A stretch of 64,000 bases of DNA from the NCBI RefSeq assembly GCF_029909975.1, contig NZ_CP094516.1, positions 5,952,001 through 6,016,000 on the forward strand, read 5' to 3'. Numbering within the stretch: position 1 is the first letter of the stretch; the number at the start of each line of letters is the position of its first letter. The translations under genes and the position numbers were made by a program. The notes beneath the pieces are model-generated. The model saw only the letters and a list, made by a program, of their open reading frames with translations. It ran no database searches and was not told the origin of the DNA. Positions 56,766-64,000 of the stretch are shown piece after piece. The stretch is from Bradyrhizobium sp. ISRA430 (lineage in GTDB: Bacteria; Pseudomonadota; Alphaproteobacteria; Rhizobiales; Xanthobacteraceae).

Positions 56766-58265
56766 ATGTTTCCCAAGCCGAAGTCCGTATTGTTGCCCAA
56801 TACCTACGCCTTCGAATCCGAGCCGATGGTGAAGGCCACGGGCTTCCGCGAATACGACGCCCGCTGGCTGTTCAACAAGGAAATCAACCTGATGGGGGTG
56901 CAGGCGCTCGGCATGGGGCTGGGCGCGCTGATCGCCGAACTCGGCGTCAGCCAGGAAATCGTCACCGGTCACGACTTCCGCGGCTATTCCGCCTCGATCA
57001 AATATGCGCTGATCTCGGGCCTGATGGCTGCGGGGTGCAAGGTGCACGACATCGGGCTCGCGGTGACGCCGATGGCCTATTTCGCGCAGTTCGACCTCGA
57101 CGTGCCCTGCGTCACGATGGTCACGGCTTCCCACAACGACAATGGCTGGACCGGAGTCAAGATGGGCGCCAACCGTCCGCTGACCTTCGGCCCCGACGAG
57201 ATGACGCGGCTGAAGCAGATCGTGCTCAATGCCGAATTCAACAACAAGGCCGGCGGCTCCTACCAGTTCCACGAAAACTATCCGGCGCGCTACATCGCCG
57301 ATCTCACCAACCGTCCGAAGCTGAAGCGCAAGCTCAAGGTGATCGCGGCCTGCGGCAACGGCACCGCCGGCGCGTTCGCGCCGCAGGTGCTGGAAGCGAT
57401 CGGTTGCGAGGTGATCCCGCTCGACACCGAGCTCGACCACACCTTCCCGAAATACAATCCGAACCCGGAAGATCTCGAGATGCTGCACGCGATCCGCGAT
57501 GCGGTGCTGCATCACAAGGCCGACGTCGGCCTCGGCTTCGACGGCGACGGCGACCGCTGCGGCGTGGTCGACAACACCGGCGAGGAGATCTTTGCCGACA
57601 AGGTCGGCGTGATGTTGGCGCGCGACATGTCGGCGATCCACAAGGACGCGCAATTCGTCGTCGACGTGAAGTCCACCGGCCTCTTCATCACCGATCCGGT
57701 GCTGCAGAAGCAGGGCGCGAAGGCAGCCTATTGGAAGACGGGCCATTCCTACATGAAGCGCCACACTAACGAGATGGGCGCGCTCGCCGGCTTCGAGAAG
57801 TCCGGCCACTTCTTCTTCAACAAGCCGTTTGGCCGCGGCTATGACGATGGCCTCGTCTCGGCACTTGCGATCTGCGACATGCTCGACCGCGCGCCCGGCA
57901 AGTCGATGGCCGATCTGAAGAACGCGCTGCCGAAGACGTGGTCGTCGCCGACGATGTCGCCGCACTGCGCCGACGAGGTCAAATACGGCGTCATCGACGC
58001 CGTGGTGAAGCATTTCGAGGCGCTGCAGAAGAAGGGCGAGAAGATCGGGGGACAATCGATCCGCGATCTCGTCACCGTCAACGGCGTTCGCGTCACGGTG
58101 CAAGACGGAAGCTGGGGCCTGGTGCGCGCCTCCTCGAACAAGCCCGAGCTCGTGGTCGTCGTCGAGAGCCCGGTCTCCGAGCAGCGCATGCGCGACATGT
58201 TCGAGATGGTCGATAGCGTGCTGCGCACCCATCCCGAGGTCGGCGAGTACAATCAGAAGATCTGA
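56766..58265 (+). CDS. Phosphomannomutase/phosphoglucomutase
   Basis: This cytosolic enzyme interconverts hexose-6-phosphate and hexose-1-phosphate through a phosphoserine. The 499 residues carry the catalytic Ser122 in VTASHNDNGW, the metal site DGDGDR (259-264), the sugar-binding loop near GFEKSGHFFF and the phosphate-binding C-terminal domain near GLVRASSNKPELVVV. Both sugar-nucleotide routes (GDP-mannose, UDP-glucose) can use it. The upstream gap (56531-56765) holds no gene. Confidence 0.93.
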   Translation: MFPKPKSVLLPNTYAFESEPMVKATGFREYDARWLFNKEINLMGVQALGMGLGALIAELGVSQEIVTGHDFRGYSASIKYALISGLMAAGCKVHDIGLAVTPMAYFAQFDLDVPCVTMVTASHNDNGWTGVKMGANRPLTFGPDEMTRLKQIVLNAEFNNKAGGSYQFHENYPARYIADLTNRPKLKRKLKVIAACGNGTAGAFAPQVLEAIGCEVIPLDTELDHTFPKYNPNPEDLEMLHAIRDAVLHHKADVGLGFDGDGDRCGVVDNTGEEIFADKVGVMLARDMSAIHKDAQFVVDVKSTGLFITDPVLQKQGAKAAYWKTGHSYMKRHTNEMGALAGFEKSGHFFFNKPFGRGYDDGLVSALAICDMLDRAPGKSMADLKNALPKTWSSPTMSPHCADEVKYGVIDAVVKHFEALQKKGEKIGGQSIRDLVTVNGVRVTVQDGSWGLVRASSNKPELVVVVESPVSEQRMRDMFEMVDSVLRTHPEVGEYNQKI

Positions 58266-58328
58266 GGCGGCTGCGATAGCGGCGAACCGATCACCGGAAC
58301 GCCGCCGTTGATGCGTTGCGAGGGCGGC

Positions 58329-59795
58329 TCAGGCCGCCTGGAGCGAGCCGAGAAAAGCGGCGACCTCGGATTTCAGGCGATCGGACTGCGACGAAAGGCC
58401 ATTCGCGGCATCGAGCAGCCGCGCGGTCGCCTGGCTTGCCTCTTCGGAGGCGTGGCTGACGCTGATGATGTTCTTGTTGACGTCCCTTGTACGGTCGGCC
58501 GCCTGTTGCAGGTTTCCGGCGATCTCACGCGTCGCGCCGCCCTGCTGATCTACAGCGGCTGCAATCTCGCCGGAGATCCGATCGATCTCGGCGATCGTGC
58601 CGCCGATCGCCGAGATCGCGCTGACGGCCTCGCCGGTCGCGGCCTGAATCTCCTGGATCTGCGCCGAAATTTCCTCGGTCGCCTTTGCCGTTTGATTGGC
58701 CAGGGCCTTGACCTCGCTCGCGACGACTGCAAACCCGCGGCCGTGTTCGCCGGCGCGGGCCGCCTCGATGGTCGCATTCAAGGCCAGGAGGTTGGTCTGG
58801 CTCGCGATGCTCTGGATCAGCGTCACGACCTCCCCGATCTTCTGCGTGCCGGCAGCAAGCATTTCCACGACGGTGTTCGTGCGACGGGCTTCGTCGGCTG
58901 CCTTGGCCGCAATCTGGGCGGAGCGCGTCACTTGCTCGGCGATGCTGTTGATCGAAGCCGTGAGCTCTTCTGTCGCTGCTGCAACGGTGTCCACATTTGC
59001 CGAGGCTTGCGTCGAGGCCGCGGTTGCCGCAGTCGTCTGCTGGATTGCTTCGGCATTGCTGCCGTTCATGGACGCCGAGAGTTGCCGCATCTCGCTTGCT
59101 GCCAGCGCAACCGCCTCGACGACGTCGCTGATCCTCTGCTCGAAGCCGGCTGCGAGTTTGCGCCTGCCTTCGTCCCGGTTTCGCTTGGCCTGTTCAGCCT
59201 CATTTCGCTCGGCGTTGGCGCGGGCCTCGGCAGCGCTTGCGGCTGTAGCTTCCGCTGTCTTCCGTGCTGCCATCTCGAACAGTTGCGTGAGCGTGTGCGC
59301 GAGCCAGATCAGGATGCCGGCCTCGATCACGAGAATCACGGCATGGAGGACGACCCGGCCGAAATCGGCGCCGCCCGGGTAGATGGCCGCGGGCAAAAAG
59401 AAGTTCAGCGTCAGATGGTGCAATGCAACGGCGACCGTGCCTGCGACGATCGGCCGATAGTCGCAATAGGCGACGAGACATGCGAGCGCCGCGAAGAAAT
59501 ACATGTGCATGTCGACCTGCCACGCATGACCTTCGAACTGGAAGACCAGCATCGACACGCCGGCCATCAGGGCGACGGCAACGATCATGCGGGTCGAAGC
59601 CTCGTTCCCCGCGAGATACCATGACGCGGTCGACGCCAGCGCCATCGCGGCCATAAACGCTGCCGGCATGAGCCAGCCGGTCCCGAGCGTCAGGCCGACG
59701 ACGACGGCGATCGGGACATGCAACCAGAGTACCGCGAACAATATCTTGCTCGCCGTTTCGCGCAGGATTGCCAGCTCATCACCTTCGAAGGTCAT
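58329..59795 (-). CDS. Methyl-accepting chemotaxis protein with a six-helix membrane sensor
   Basis: The 488-residue receptor has about six membrane helices in residues 10-185, with no large periplasmic ligand domain. A short coiled linker (190-215) precedes a cytoplasmic signalling domain with the hairpin tip [20 protein letters not shown] (about 335-354). It presumably senses a signal in the membrane and controls CheA. There is no CheB/CheR tail pentapeptide. Its ATG overlaps the stop of the upstream small gene (ATGA, 4 bp), so they are translationally coupled. A longer open frame upstream is antisense-like and was not used. Confidence 0.92.
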   Translation of the reverse strand: MTFEGDELAILRETASKILFAVLWLHVPIAVVVGLTLGTGWLMPAAFMAAMALASTASWYLAGNEASTRMIVAVALMAGVSMLVFQFEGHAWQVDMHMYFFAALACLVAYCDYRPIVAGTVAVALHHLTLNFFLPAAIYPGGADFGRVVLHAVILVIEAGILIWLAHTLTQLFEMAARKTAEATAASAAEARANAERNEAEQAKRNRDEGRRKLAAGFEQRISDVVEAVALAASEMRQLSASMNGSNAEAIQQTTAATAASTQASANVDTVAAATEELTASINSIAEQVTRSAQIAAKAADEARRTNTVVEMLAAGTQKIGEVVTLIQSIASQTNLLALNATIEAARAGEHGRGFAVVASEVKALANQTAKATEEISAQIQEIQAATGEAVSAISAIGGTIAEIDRISGEIAAAVDQQGGATREIAGNLQQAADRTRDVNKNIISVSHASEEASQATARLLDAANGLSSQSDRLKSEVAAFLGSLQAA

Positions 59796-60145
59796 TCCCC
59801 AATCCCCAATGATTTGTTTTTGAAACAGGCATCGATCGCTTGCGGGTCGAGGGCCAGCCAGGCCCCCGCCTCGCGCAGCTTTTTCAATCCGTCGTGGCCG
59901 TCGGGGCGCAGCACCAGGACGGAAGGCACAGCCGTCATTCGCACGAACGCGGCATTCGCCGATGCGGCGGCCAGCAACGCCCGCTGGGTATTCCACCATG
60001 GCGGGAATGCCACGGCCACCACCTCGGCGTCCGGTCGCACCTGCAACGAAAATGCTGCGACCGCAACCCAGCTCACCAGCAGCAACGCTGCTGCGGGAAG
60101 CCATGCGGGCAGCCATGTCCTTCTGACGACGTTCCCCGACTCCAT
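59792..60145 (-). CDS. Small single-helix membrane protein coupled to a chemotaxis receptor
   Basis: The 117-residue protein has one N-terminal membrane helix ([20 protein letters not shown], 13-32) and a soluble part of about 80 residues, probably periplasmic, with a thioredoxin-like or substrate-sensing look ([12 protein letters not shown]...[18 protein letters not shown]). I do not recognise its family. It overlaps the receptor start by 4 bp (ATGA), which strongly suggests a shared function, perhaps as the sensory subunit the receptor lacks. No CXXC redox motif is present. Confidence 0.7.
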   Translation of the reverse strand: MESGNVVRRTWLPAWLPAAALLLVSWVAVAAFSLQVRPDAEVVAVAFPPWWNTQRALLAAASANAAFVRMTAVPSVLVLRPDGHDGLKKLREAGAWLALDPQAIDACFKNKSLGIGE

Positions 60146-60229
60146 CAGCGAGGATCATATCGTCACGAAGCTAACCGCGCGTAAATCTCTGGTTGAAGAA
60201 AGGTCGAACTCTCGCCGGCCCTGGCGCGC

Positions 60230-60739
60230 TTACGTCGCCACCACCGCCGGGATCGGCAGCGCGGTGACCGACTTGATCTTCTCCATCGCAAAGCGCGAAG
60301 TGACGTTCTTCAGCGGCACGGCACTGATCAGCTTCTTGTAGAAGACGTCGTAGCTCTGCATGTCCGCCACCACGACGCGCAGCATGTAGTCGACGTCGCC
60401 GGCCATCCGGTAGAACTCCATCACCTCGGGCATGGCGCTGACAGCCTCGGCGAACTTCTTCAGCCAGGCGTCGGAATGGTCGGAACTCTCGACCGAGACG
60501 AATACGGAGATACCGAGCCCGATCTTGTTCTGGTCGACCAGCGCCACCCGCTTCAGGATCACGCCGTCGGCCTCGAGGCGCTGGATGCGCTTCCAGCAGG
60601 GCGTCGAGGACAGCCCAACCCGGTCCCCGATCTCGGCAACCGACAAGGAGGCGTCTTCCTGGAGCACCATCAGGATCTTGCGGTCGATGGCGTCGAGGCG
60701 GCGGCTGGTCTCGGGGATCGGGACGGCGAAGTCGGTCAT
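60230..60739 (-). CDS. Lrp/AsnC-family transcriptional regulator
   Basis: The 169-residue protein has an N-terminal winged helix (about 14-65; LDAIDRKILMVLQEDASLSV and GLSSTPCWKRIQRLEADGVI) and a C-terminal RAM/AsnC ligand domain (about 75-160). It likely binds an amino acid and regulates nearby or distant amino-acid genes. The ATG at 60739 is preferred; an in-frame TTG at 60763 would add eight residues. It lies downstream of the PfkB kinase gene with a 67-bp gap. Confidence 0.92.
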   Translation of the reverse strand: MTDFAVPIPETSRRLDAIDRKILMVLQEDASLSVAEIGDRVGLSSTPCWKRIQRLEADGVILKRVALVDQNKIGLGISVFVSVESSDHSDAWLKKFAEAVSAMPEVMEFYRMAGDVDYMLRVVVADMQSYDVFYKKLISAVPLKNVTSRFAMEKIKSVTALPIPAVVAT

Positions 60740-60806
60740 CTGAAGAACTTTGTTCCATTTCAAGGGTCAATTTCCCTGATATAGAGAAAATCCTTCTATA
60801 GCAAGC

Positions 60807-61760
60807 CTATATTCTTGGCGACGGGCCGGGGTCGAGTCCCCGCGGTGCGCGCAAAAACTCTTCAACTTCAATACGTTGCGGGGCGGCCAGGCCGCCGCCG
60901 AGGCGTGTGCATTTCAGCGCGGCCGCAGCCGCGGCAAATCGCAGCGCTTCGCGCACGTCCTCTCCCTCGGCGAGGCGCAGCGTGAAGGCACCATGGAAGA
61001 TGTCGCCGGCGCCGAGCGTGTCCACGGCCTGGACGGGAAAGGCCGGTGTCTCCTCCAATGCGCCGGCCTCGTTCAGCCAGACCGTGCCGTGCGGGCCGCG
61101 GGTGGCGGCCAGGAAGGCCGGCGTCAGCTTCGCCAAGATCCGCAGTGCCTCCTCGTCGTCGGCAGCGCCTGCAGTCTCCTGCACTTGCTCGCTCGCGAAC
61201 AGGAGATGTGAGGCGGCCGTGAGCAGGCTGTCGCTCAGCGACATCGCGCGATCGACGCCGACGATGACGGGAATGTCGCGCCGGTGCGCCTCGGTGCAGA
61301 GATCGCCGCAGAATGCAGCGCAGCGGCTTTCGACCAGGATCGCGCGACAGTCGGCGAGCAGCTCATCGGCATCGGGCAGTCTCACCGTCCACAGAGCCGG
61401 GTCGCGATAGATGACGAGCGTCCGCTCGCCGGAGGGCTCGATCATGATCGCCGAGACCGGCGTGGTCAGGCCCGGCATGCGGATGACGTGTCTGGCGTCG
61501 ATTCCCTCAACGGCCATCCGCTCGAGAATGAAGCCGCTGGATGTCTCCCGCGTATCGCCCATGGGACCTGCGAAGGCGACGCGGCCGCCGAGCCGCGCGA
61601 TCGCAATCGCGGCATTGAGCGCGTTGCCGCCGCAGATTTCCGTGAGATCGTTGGCGTTGGCCTTGCTGCCACGCTTGGGCACGCCCTCGACGCGAAAGCT
61701 GAGGTCGCGCACGGGAATGCCGACGCAGAGGATGCGCGGCGCGATTCTTGTTGAAGCCAT
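60807..61760 (-). CDS. PfkB-family carbohydrate kinase
   Basis: The 317-residue ribokinase-type kinase shows the N-terminal sugar-binding GGNALNAAIAIARLGGRVAF (about 44-63) and the C-terminal signature VDTLGAGDIFHGAF with the catalytic Asp. Substrates of this family include ribose, fructose, sulfofructose and nucleosides; which one is used here is unknown. Four minus-strand genes (HIT, nudC, this kinase, Lrp regulator) are closely spaced but not overlapping. Confidence 0.9.
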   Translation of the reverse strand: MASTRIAPRILCVGIPVRDLSFRVEGVPKRGSKANANDLTEICGGNALNAAIAIARLGGRVAFAGPMGDTRETSSGFILERMAVEGIDARHVIRMPGLTTPVSAIMIEPSGERTLVIYRDPALWTVRLPDADELLADCRAILVESRCAAFCGDLCTEAHRRDIPVIVGVDRAMSLSDSLLTAASHLLFASEQVQETAGAADDEEALRILAKLTPAFLAATRGPHGTVWLNEAGALEETPAFPVQAVDTLGAGDIFHGAFTLRLAEGEDVREALRFAAAAAALKCTRLGGGLAAPQRIEVEEFLRAPRGLDPGPSPRI

Positions 61761-61772
61761 CGACCCGTGCCG

Positions 61773-62717
61773 CTAGTCGCCGCTGGCGTCGTGCACCCAG
61801 CGTCCGAGCAAATGATGCGCGATGGCGAAGGGGTGCGGGCCAGCGAGCCCGTCGGGATGGGTTCGCGCCAGCATCAGGCGTGCTTCGTCGCGCGTGAACC
61901 AGCGTGCGTCCTCCAGCTCCGTCCGGTCGACGACGACGTCCTCATTGAGCGCCCGCGCGCTGCAGCCGATCATCAGCGACGAGGGATAGGGCCAGGGCTG
62001 GGTCATGTAGTACTGGACGTCGGTGCAGCGGATTCCGGACTCCTCGAGGATTTCGCGGCGCACGGCGTCCTCGATGGTCTCGGCCGCCTCGACGAAGCCG
62101 GCGAGGCAGGAATACATGCCCGGCGGAAAGTGCTTCTGGCGGCCGAGCAGGCATTTGTCGCCGGAGGCTACCAGCATGATCACCACCGGATCGGTGCGCG
62201 GGAAATGCTCCGCCTTGCAAGCAGGGCAATCGCGCTTCCAGCCACCTTCTTTCATCGCGCTGCGCGTGCCGCAATTGGCGCAATAGCCGTGGCGCTGGTG
62301 CCAGCTCACCATCGATTTCGCCATCGCGACCGCTGAGAGTTCATCGGGCGGGATCGCGCCCTGCATCGCCATGCCGCGCAGCTCGGTGACGGTGTAGTCG
62401 TCGCGGCCGACCATCTTCTCGGCCGCGGCCTGCGACAGGCCCATGCCGAACACCGCCGCGCCGTCGCGCAGGCCCAAGAAGATCGTGCCGGGGTTGGCGC
62501 CGCATTTCAGCGCCTCGTCGATCGACAGCAGCGCGCGCACGCGCTCGCCCTCGCGCTTCACCAGCAGCGAGTCGCGGTAGACGACGTAGGCGCGCGACGA
62601 CGGCTTCTGCTCCATCGCAAACAGCTTTTCATCATCGCGGCGCAGATGCGCGGCACGATCGAGGACGTTGGTGACGAAGGCCGGTTGCCCCAGCGGAAAC
62701 GAACTGAATGCTGACAT
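61773..62717 (-). CDS. nudC: NAD+ diphosphatase (Nudix; NAD-decapping enzyme)
   Basis: The 314-residue protein cuts NAD(H) and NAD-capped RNA into mononucleotides. It has the central zinc ribbon CANCGTRSAMK...CPACKAEHFPR (about 180-212) and the Nudix box GFVEAAETIEDAVRREILEE (near 230-250), whose EE residues bind metal. The NADH-type QPWPYPSS motif follows. I chose the ATG at 62717. It starts 11 bp after the HIT gene, so the two are probably co-transcribed. Confidence 0.95.
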   Translation of the reverse strand: MSAFSSFPLGQPAFVTNVLDRAAHLRRDDEKLFAMEQKPSSRAYVVYRDSLLVKREGERVRALLSIDEALKCGANPGTIFLGLRDGAAVFGMGLSQAAAEKMVGRDDYTVTELRGMAMQGAIPPDELSAVAMAKSMVSWHQRHGYCANCGTRSAMKEGGWKRDCPACKAEHFPRTDPVVIMLVASGDKCLLGRQKHFPPGMYSCLAGFVEAAETIEDAVRREILEESGIRCTDVQYYMTQPWPYPSSLMIGCSARALNEDVVVDRTELEDARWFTRDEARLMLARTHPDGLAGPHPFAIAHHLLGRWVHDASGD

Positions 62718-62728
62718 TTCTTGTTCTT

Positions 62729-63148
62729 TCAACCCAACCAGATCTTGCGGCGAAGCGCGCTGATGAAATTCTGCACCTCGGTGGCGTCATGTGCCAAGGG
62801 CGGCATCACGCCCCACACCGGCCGCGGCCAGGCGGCATCGCCGGTTCGTCGCGCTATGATGTGAACATGAAGCTGCGGCACGAGATTGCCCAGCGCTGCG
62901 ACATTGAGCTTGTCGCATTTGGTGATCTCCTTCAGCGCGCGCGAGACGCGCGAGATCTCCGTCATGAGCTGGGCCTGCTGCACCTCATCGAGATCGATGA
63001 TCTCGACCGTGTCAGCGCGCCGCGGCACCAGCAGCAGCCAGGGGTAATGAGCGTCCTTGATGACGAGCACCTTCGACAGCGGCAGATCGCCGATATCGAT
63101 GGTGTCCTCTTTCAAGCGGGAGTGCAGCGACCAGGCGGGTTCGGGCAT
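62729..63148 (-). CDS. HIT-family nucleotide hydrolase/transferase-like protein
   Basis: The 139-residue protein is a HIT domain with the active motif LVPQLHVHIIAR (89-100); His94 and His96 are kept and the first position of the triad is Gln, as in many proteobacterial members. It likely hydrolyses an adenylated or dinucleotide compound. I chose the ATG at 63148, at the domain start; the open frame to 63289 adds 47 unrelated residues. It sits 11 bp ahead of nudC, another nucleotide-diphosphate enzyme. Confidence 0.88.
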   Translation of the reverse strand: MPEPAWSLHSRLKEDTIDIGDLPLSKVLVIKDAHYPWLLLVPRRADTVEIIDLDEVQQAQLMTEISRVSRALKEITKCDKLNVAALGNLVPQLHVHIIARRTGDAAWPRPVWGVMPPLAHDATEVQNFISALRRKIWLG

Positions 63149-63278
63149 GAAGGGTTTCCGGATGGCCCGACGGAAGCGGGCGGAGAGGCAAGGCCTCTGA
63201 TTGGTTGGTCCCGACCATACGATACCGCTTCCGATAGGGGAAGGATCGCGCTCTGCGCAGCCCGCATACTCAATCATC

Positions 63279-63375
63279 GTCGCGGGCAAGCGTAGCGCTG
63301 TCCCGTAGCGAAGCGCCGATCCGGGACCCCCGCGCGAGCGCTTGCGCGCGTCGCGATAACCACAGGATTGAGTTG
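63279..63375. repeat. Dispersed repeat related to the GTCGTCCCGG family
   Basis: Contains TCGTCGCGGGCAAGCGTAGC, CCGGGACCCC and ends GATAACCACAGGATTGAGTT, matching the end of the 6664 copy. It lies in the gap 63149-63489, where no gene is seen, directly beside the chimeric SDR/enolase gene. Confidence 0.6.
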
Positions 63376-63489
63376 TCGAGCACGCTGGCGGCCACCAGCC
63401 GTCGCAACGACTTCTCGGGGTCTGCGCTTACGCCTGCCCAGGACGACGATTGAGTTTGCGGCAACTCCGGCCGCTATGCCGACACGCCT

Positions 63490-64000
63490 TTACGCCTCCA
63501 CCAGATCGGCGGCGAAATCCAGATCGGCGATCGAGAGCGAGAGGGGAATCGTATCACGCACGCGGCCGCCGAGCAGGTCGGCAACCGAAAGCCCGGACGA
63601 TTTCCCGACGATATCGAGCAGCGCCATCTCGATCGCGACCGCTTTCGGTGAGGCCAGGAAGGCGATGATCTCGGCCACTTCGTCCGGGCGTCCGCGATGG
63701 CGCATCGGGATCAGCGCTTCCGTCGCTGCGATCTGCTCGGGCGAAAGTCTGCTCTCGCTCGGCTTGTCCTTGACGATGAGGCCGGGCGCAACCGCGTTGA
63801 CGGTGATGCCGTCCTTGGCGAGCTCGACCGCGGTGAGGCGCACCAATGCTTCCAGCGCCGAGCGGCGCGGCAGTGACAGCGCGGCATCGACCGGCCGCGT
63901 GAAGGTCAGCGCGGATTCGTCCATCGCGCGGCGGAACTCGTCCGGAGGCGTGCCGATGGCGCTGGCGGCGCCGGTGACGAGATAGACGCGATTAATGTCG
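63490..64000 (-). pseudogene. Chimeric SDR / enolase-superfamily gene remnant (partial, runs off window end)
   Basis: The minus-strand frame continues past base 64000. Its first part is short-chain dehydrogenase sequence: VRLTAVELAKDGITVNAVAP and RGRPDEVAEIIAFLASPKA. Directly after SPKA the frame becomes enolase-superfamily (muconate-cycloisomerase type): AIEMALLDIVGKSSGLSVAD, LLGGRVRDTIPLS and so on, for about 48 codons, then TAA. The usual SDR ending (GQVLRVDGG-like) is missing, as are the YxxxK catalytic pair within the visible part and the rest of the enolase barrel. It looks like an in-frame deletion that joined two genes. Whether it is still expressed is unknown. Confidence 0.72.

Noticed and set aside
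59796..60158. Upstream extension of the chemotaxis receptor frame
   Set aside because: The other frame here encodes a membrane protein with natural composition and an ATGA overlap, while the receptor-frame extension is Arg/Gly-rich noise.

Overview
The window is chromosomal DNA of a high-GC alphaproteobacterium, most likely Bradyrhizobium or a close Nitrobacteraceae relative. The reasons are the ChvG/ChvI - HprK - EIIA - HPr block near pckA, the DUF2865 and GIY-YIG families, an NCS1/acetamidase-type amide and nucleobase repertoire, and many dispersed palindromic repeats. No rRNA, tRNA, CRISPR array, prophage or intact insertion sequence was seen. It is mostly ordinary core and metabolic sequence, with short repeat-rich gaps.

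Layout. 1-6 kb: a DMT transporter cut by the window start, an Ada-type regulator, methionine aminopeptidase (map), an MscS-type channel and a K+/H+ antiporter. 6.3-10 kb: a PepSY protein and the molybdate block modA-modB-modC, with a separate Mop/TOBE protein and an exported partner. 10-15 kb: MepA endopeptidase, a PAS-GGDEF-EAL protein and an acyl-CoA-dehydrogenase-like flavoprotein. 15-24 kb: an amidohydrolase facing an acetamidase/formamidase-like protein (both with internal Tat motifs), a Crp-type regulator, a small exported protein, a PhaC-like hydrolase and a cyclase-TPR protein. 24-28 kb: lepA and a GT39-like membrane glycosyltransferase. 27.5-37 kb: ptsH, EIIA, hprK, chvG and chvI on the minus strand; then hugZ, a frameshifted TPR-CHAT gene and pckA on the plus strand.

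37-45.5 kb: thioesterase, glgP, small genes including a GIY-YIG nuclease inside 33-bp inverted repeats, DUF2865, pyrE, GST and a LysE exporter. 45.7-58 kb: polA, an acyltransferase, UDP-glucose dehydrogenase, hrpB, an NCS1 permease, an aspartic protease and phosphomannomutase. 58-64 kb: a chemotaxis receptor with a coupled small membrane protein, an Lrp regulator, a PfkB kinase, nudC, a HIT protein and a chimeric SDR/enolase remnant at the right edge.

How the genes work together. ChvG/ChvI (envelope and acid sensing), HprK, EIIA and HPr form a phospho-relay without a visible sugar permease, so it is probably regulatory; pckA, a usual gluconeogenic target, lies nearby. UDP-glucose dehydrogenase, phosphomannomutase and the acyltransferase could all feed surface polysaccharide synthesis. 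The Mo block has two separate transcription starts, each with a similar two-hairpin leader.

The most interesting leads are (1) the palindrome-flanked GIY-YIG gene, which looks like a small mobile or REP-maintaining unit, (2) the paired leader structures before modA and mop, (3) a PolA whose 3'-5' exonuclease residues are all replaced, (4) a TPR-CHAT gene whose catalytic His and Cys are separated by a frameshift, and (5) an SDR/enolase gene chimera.
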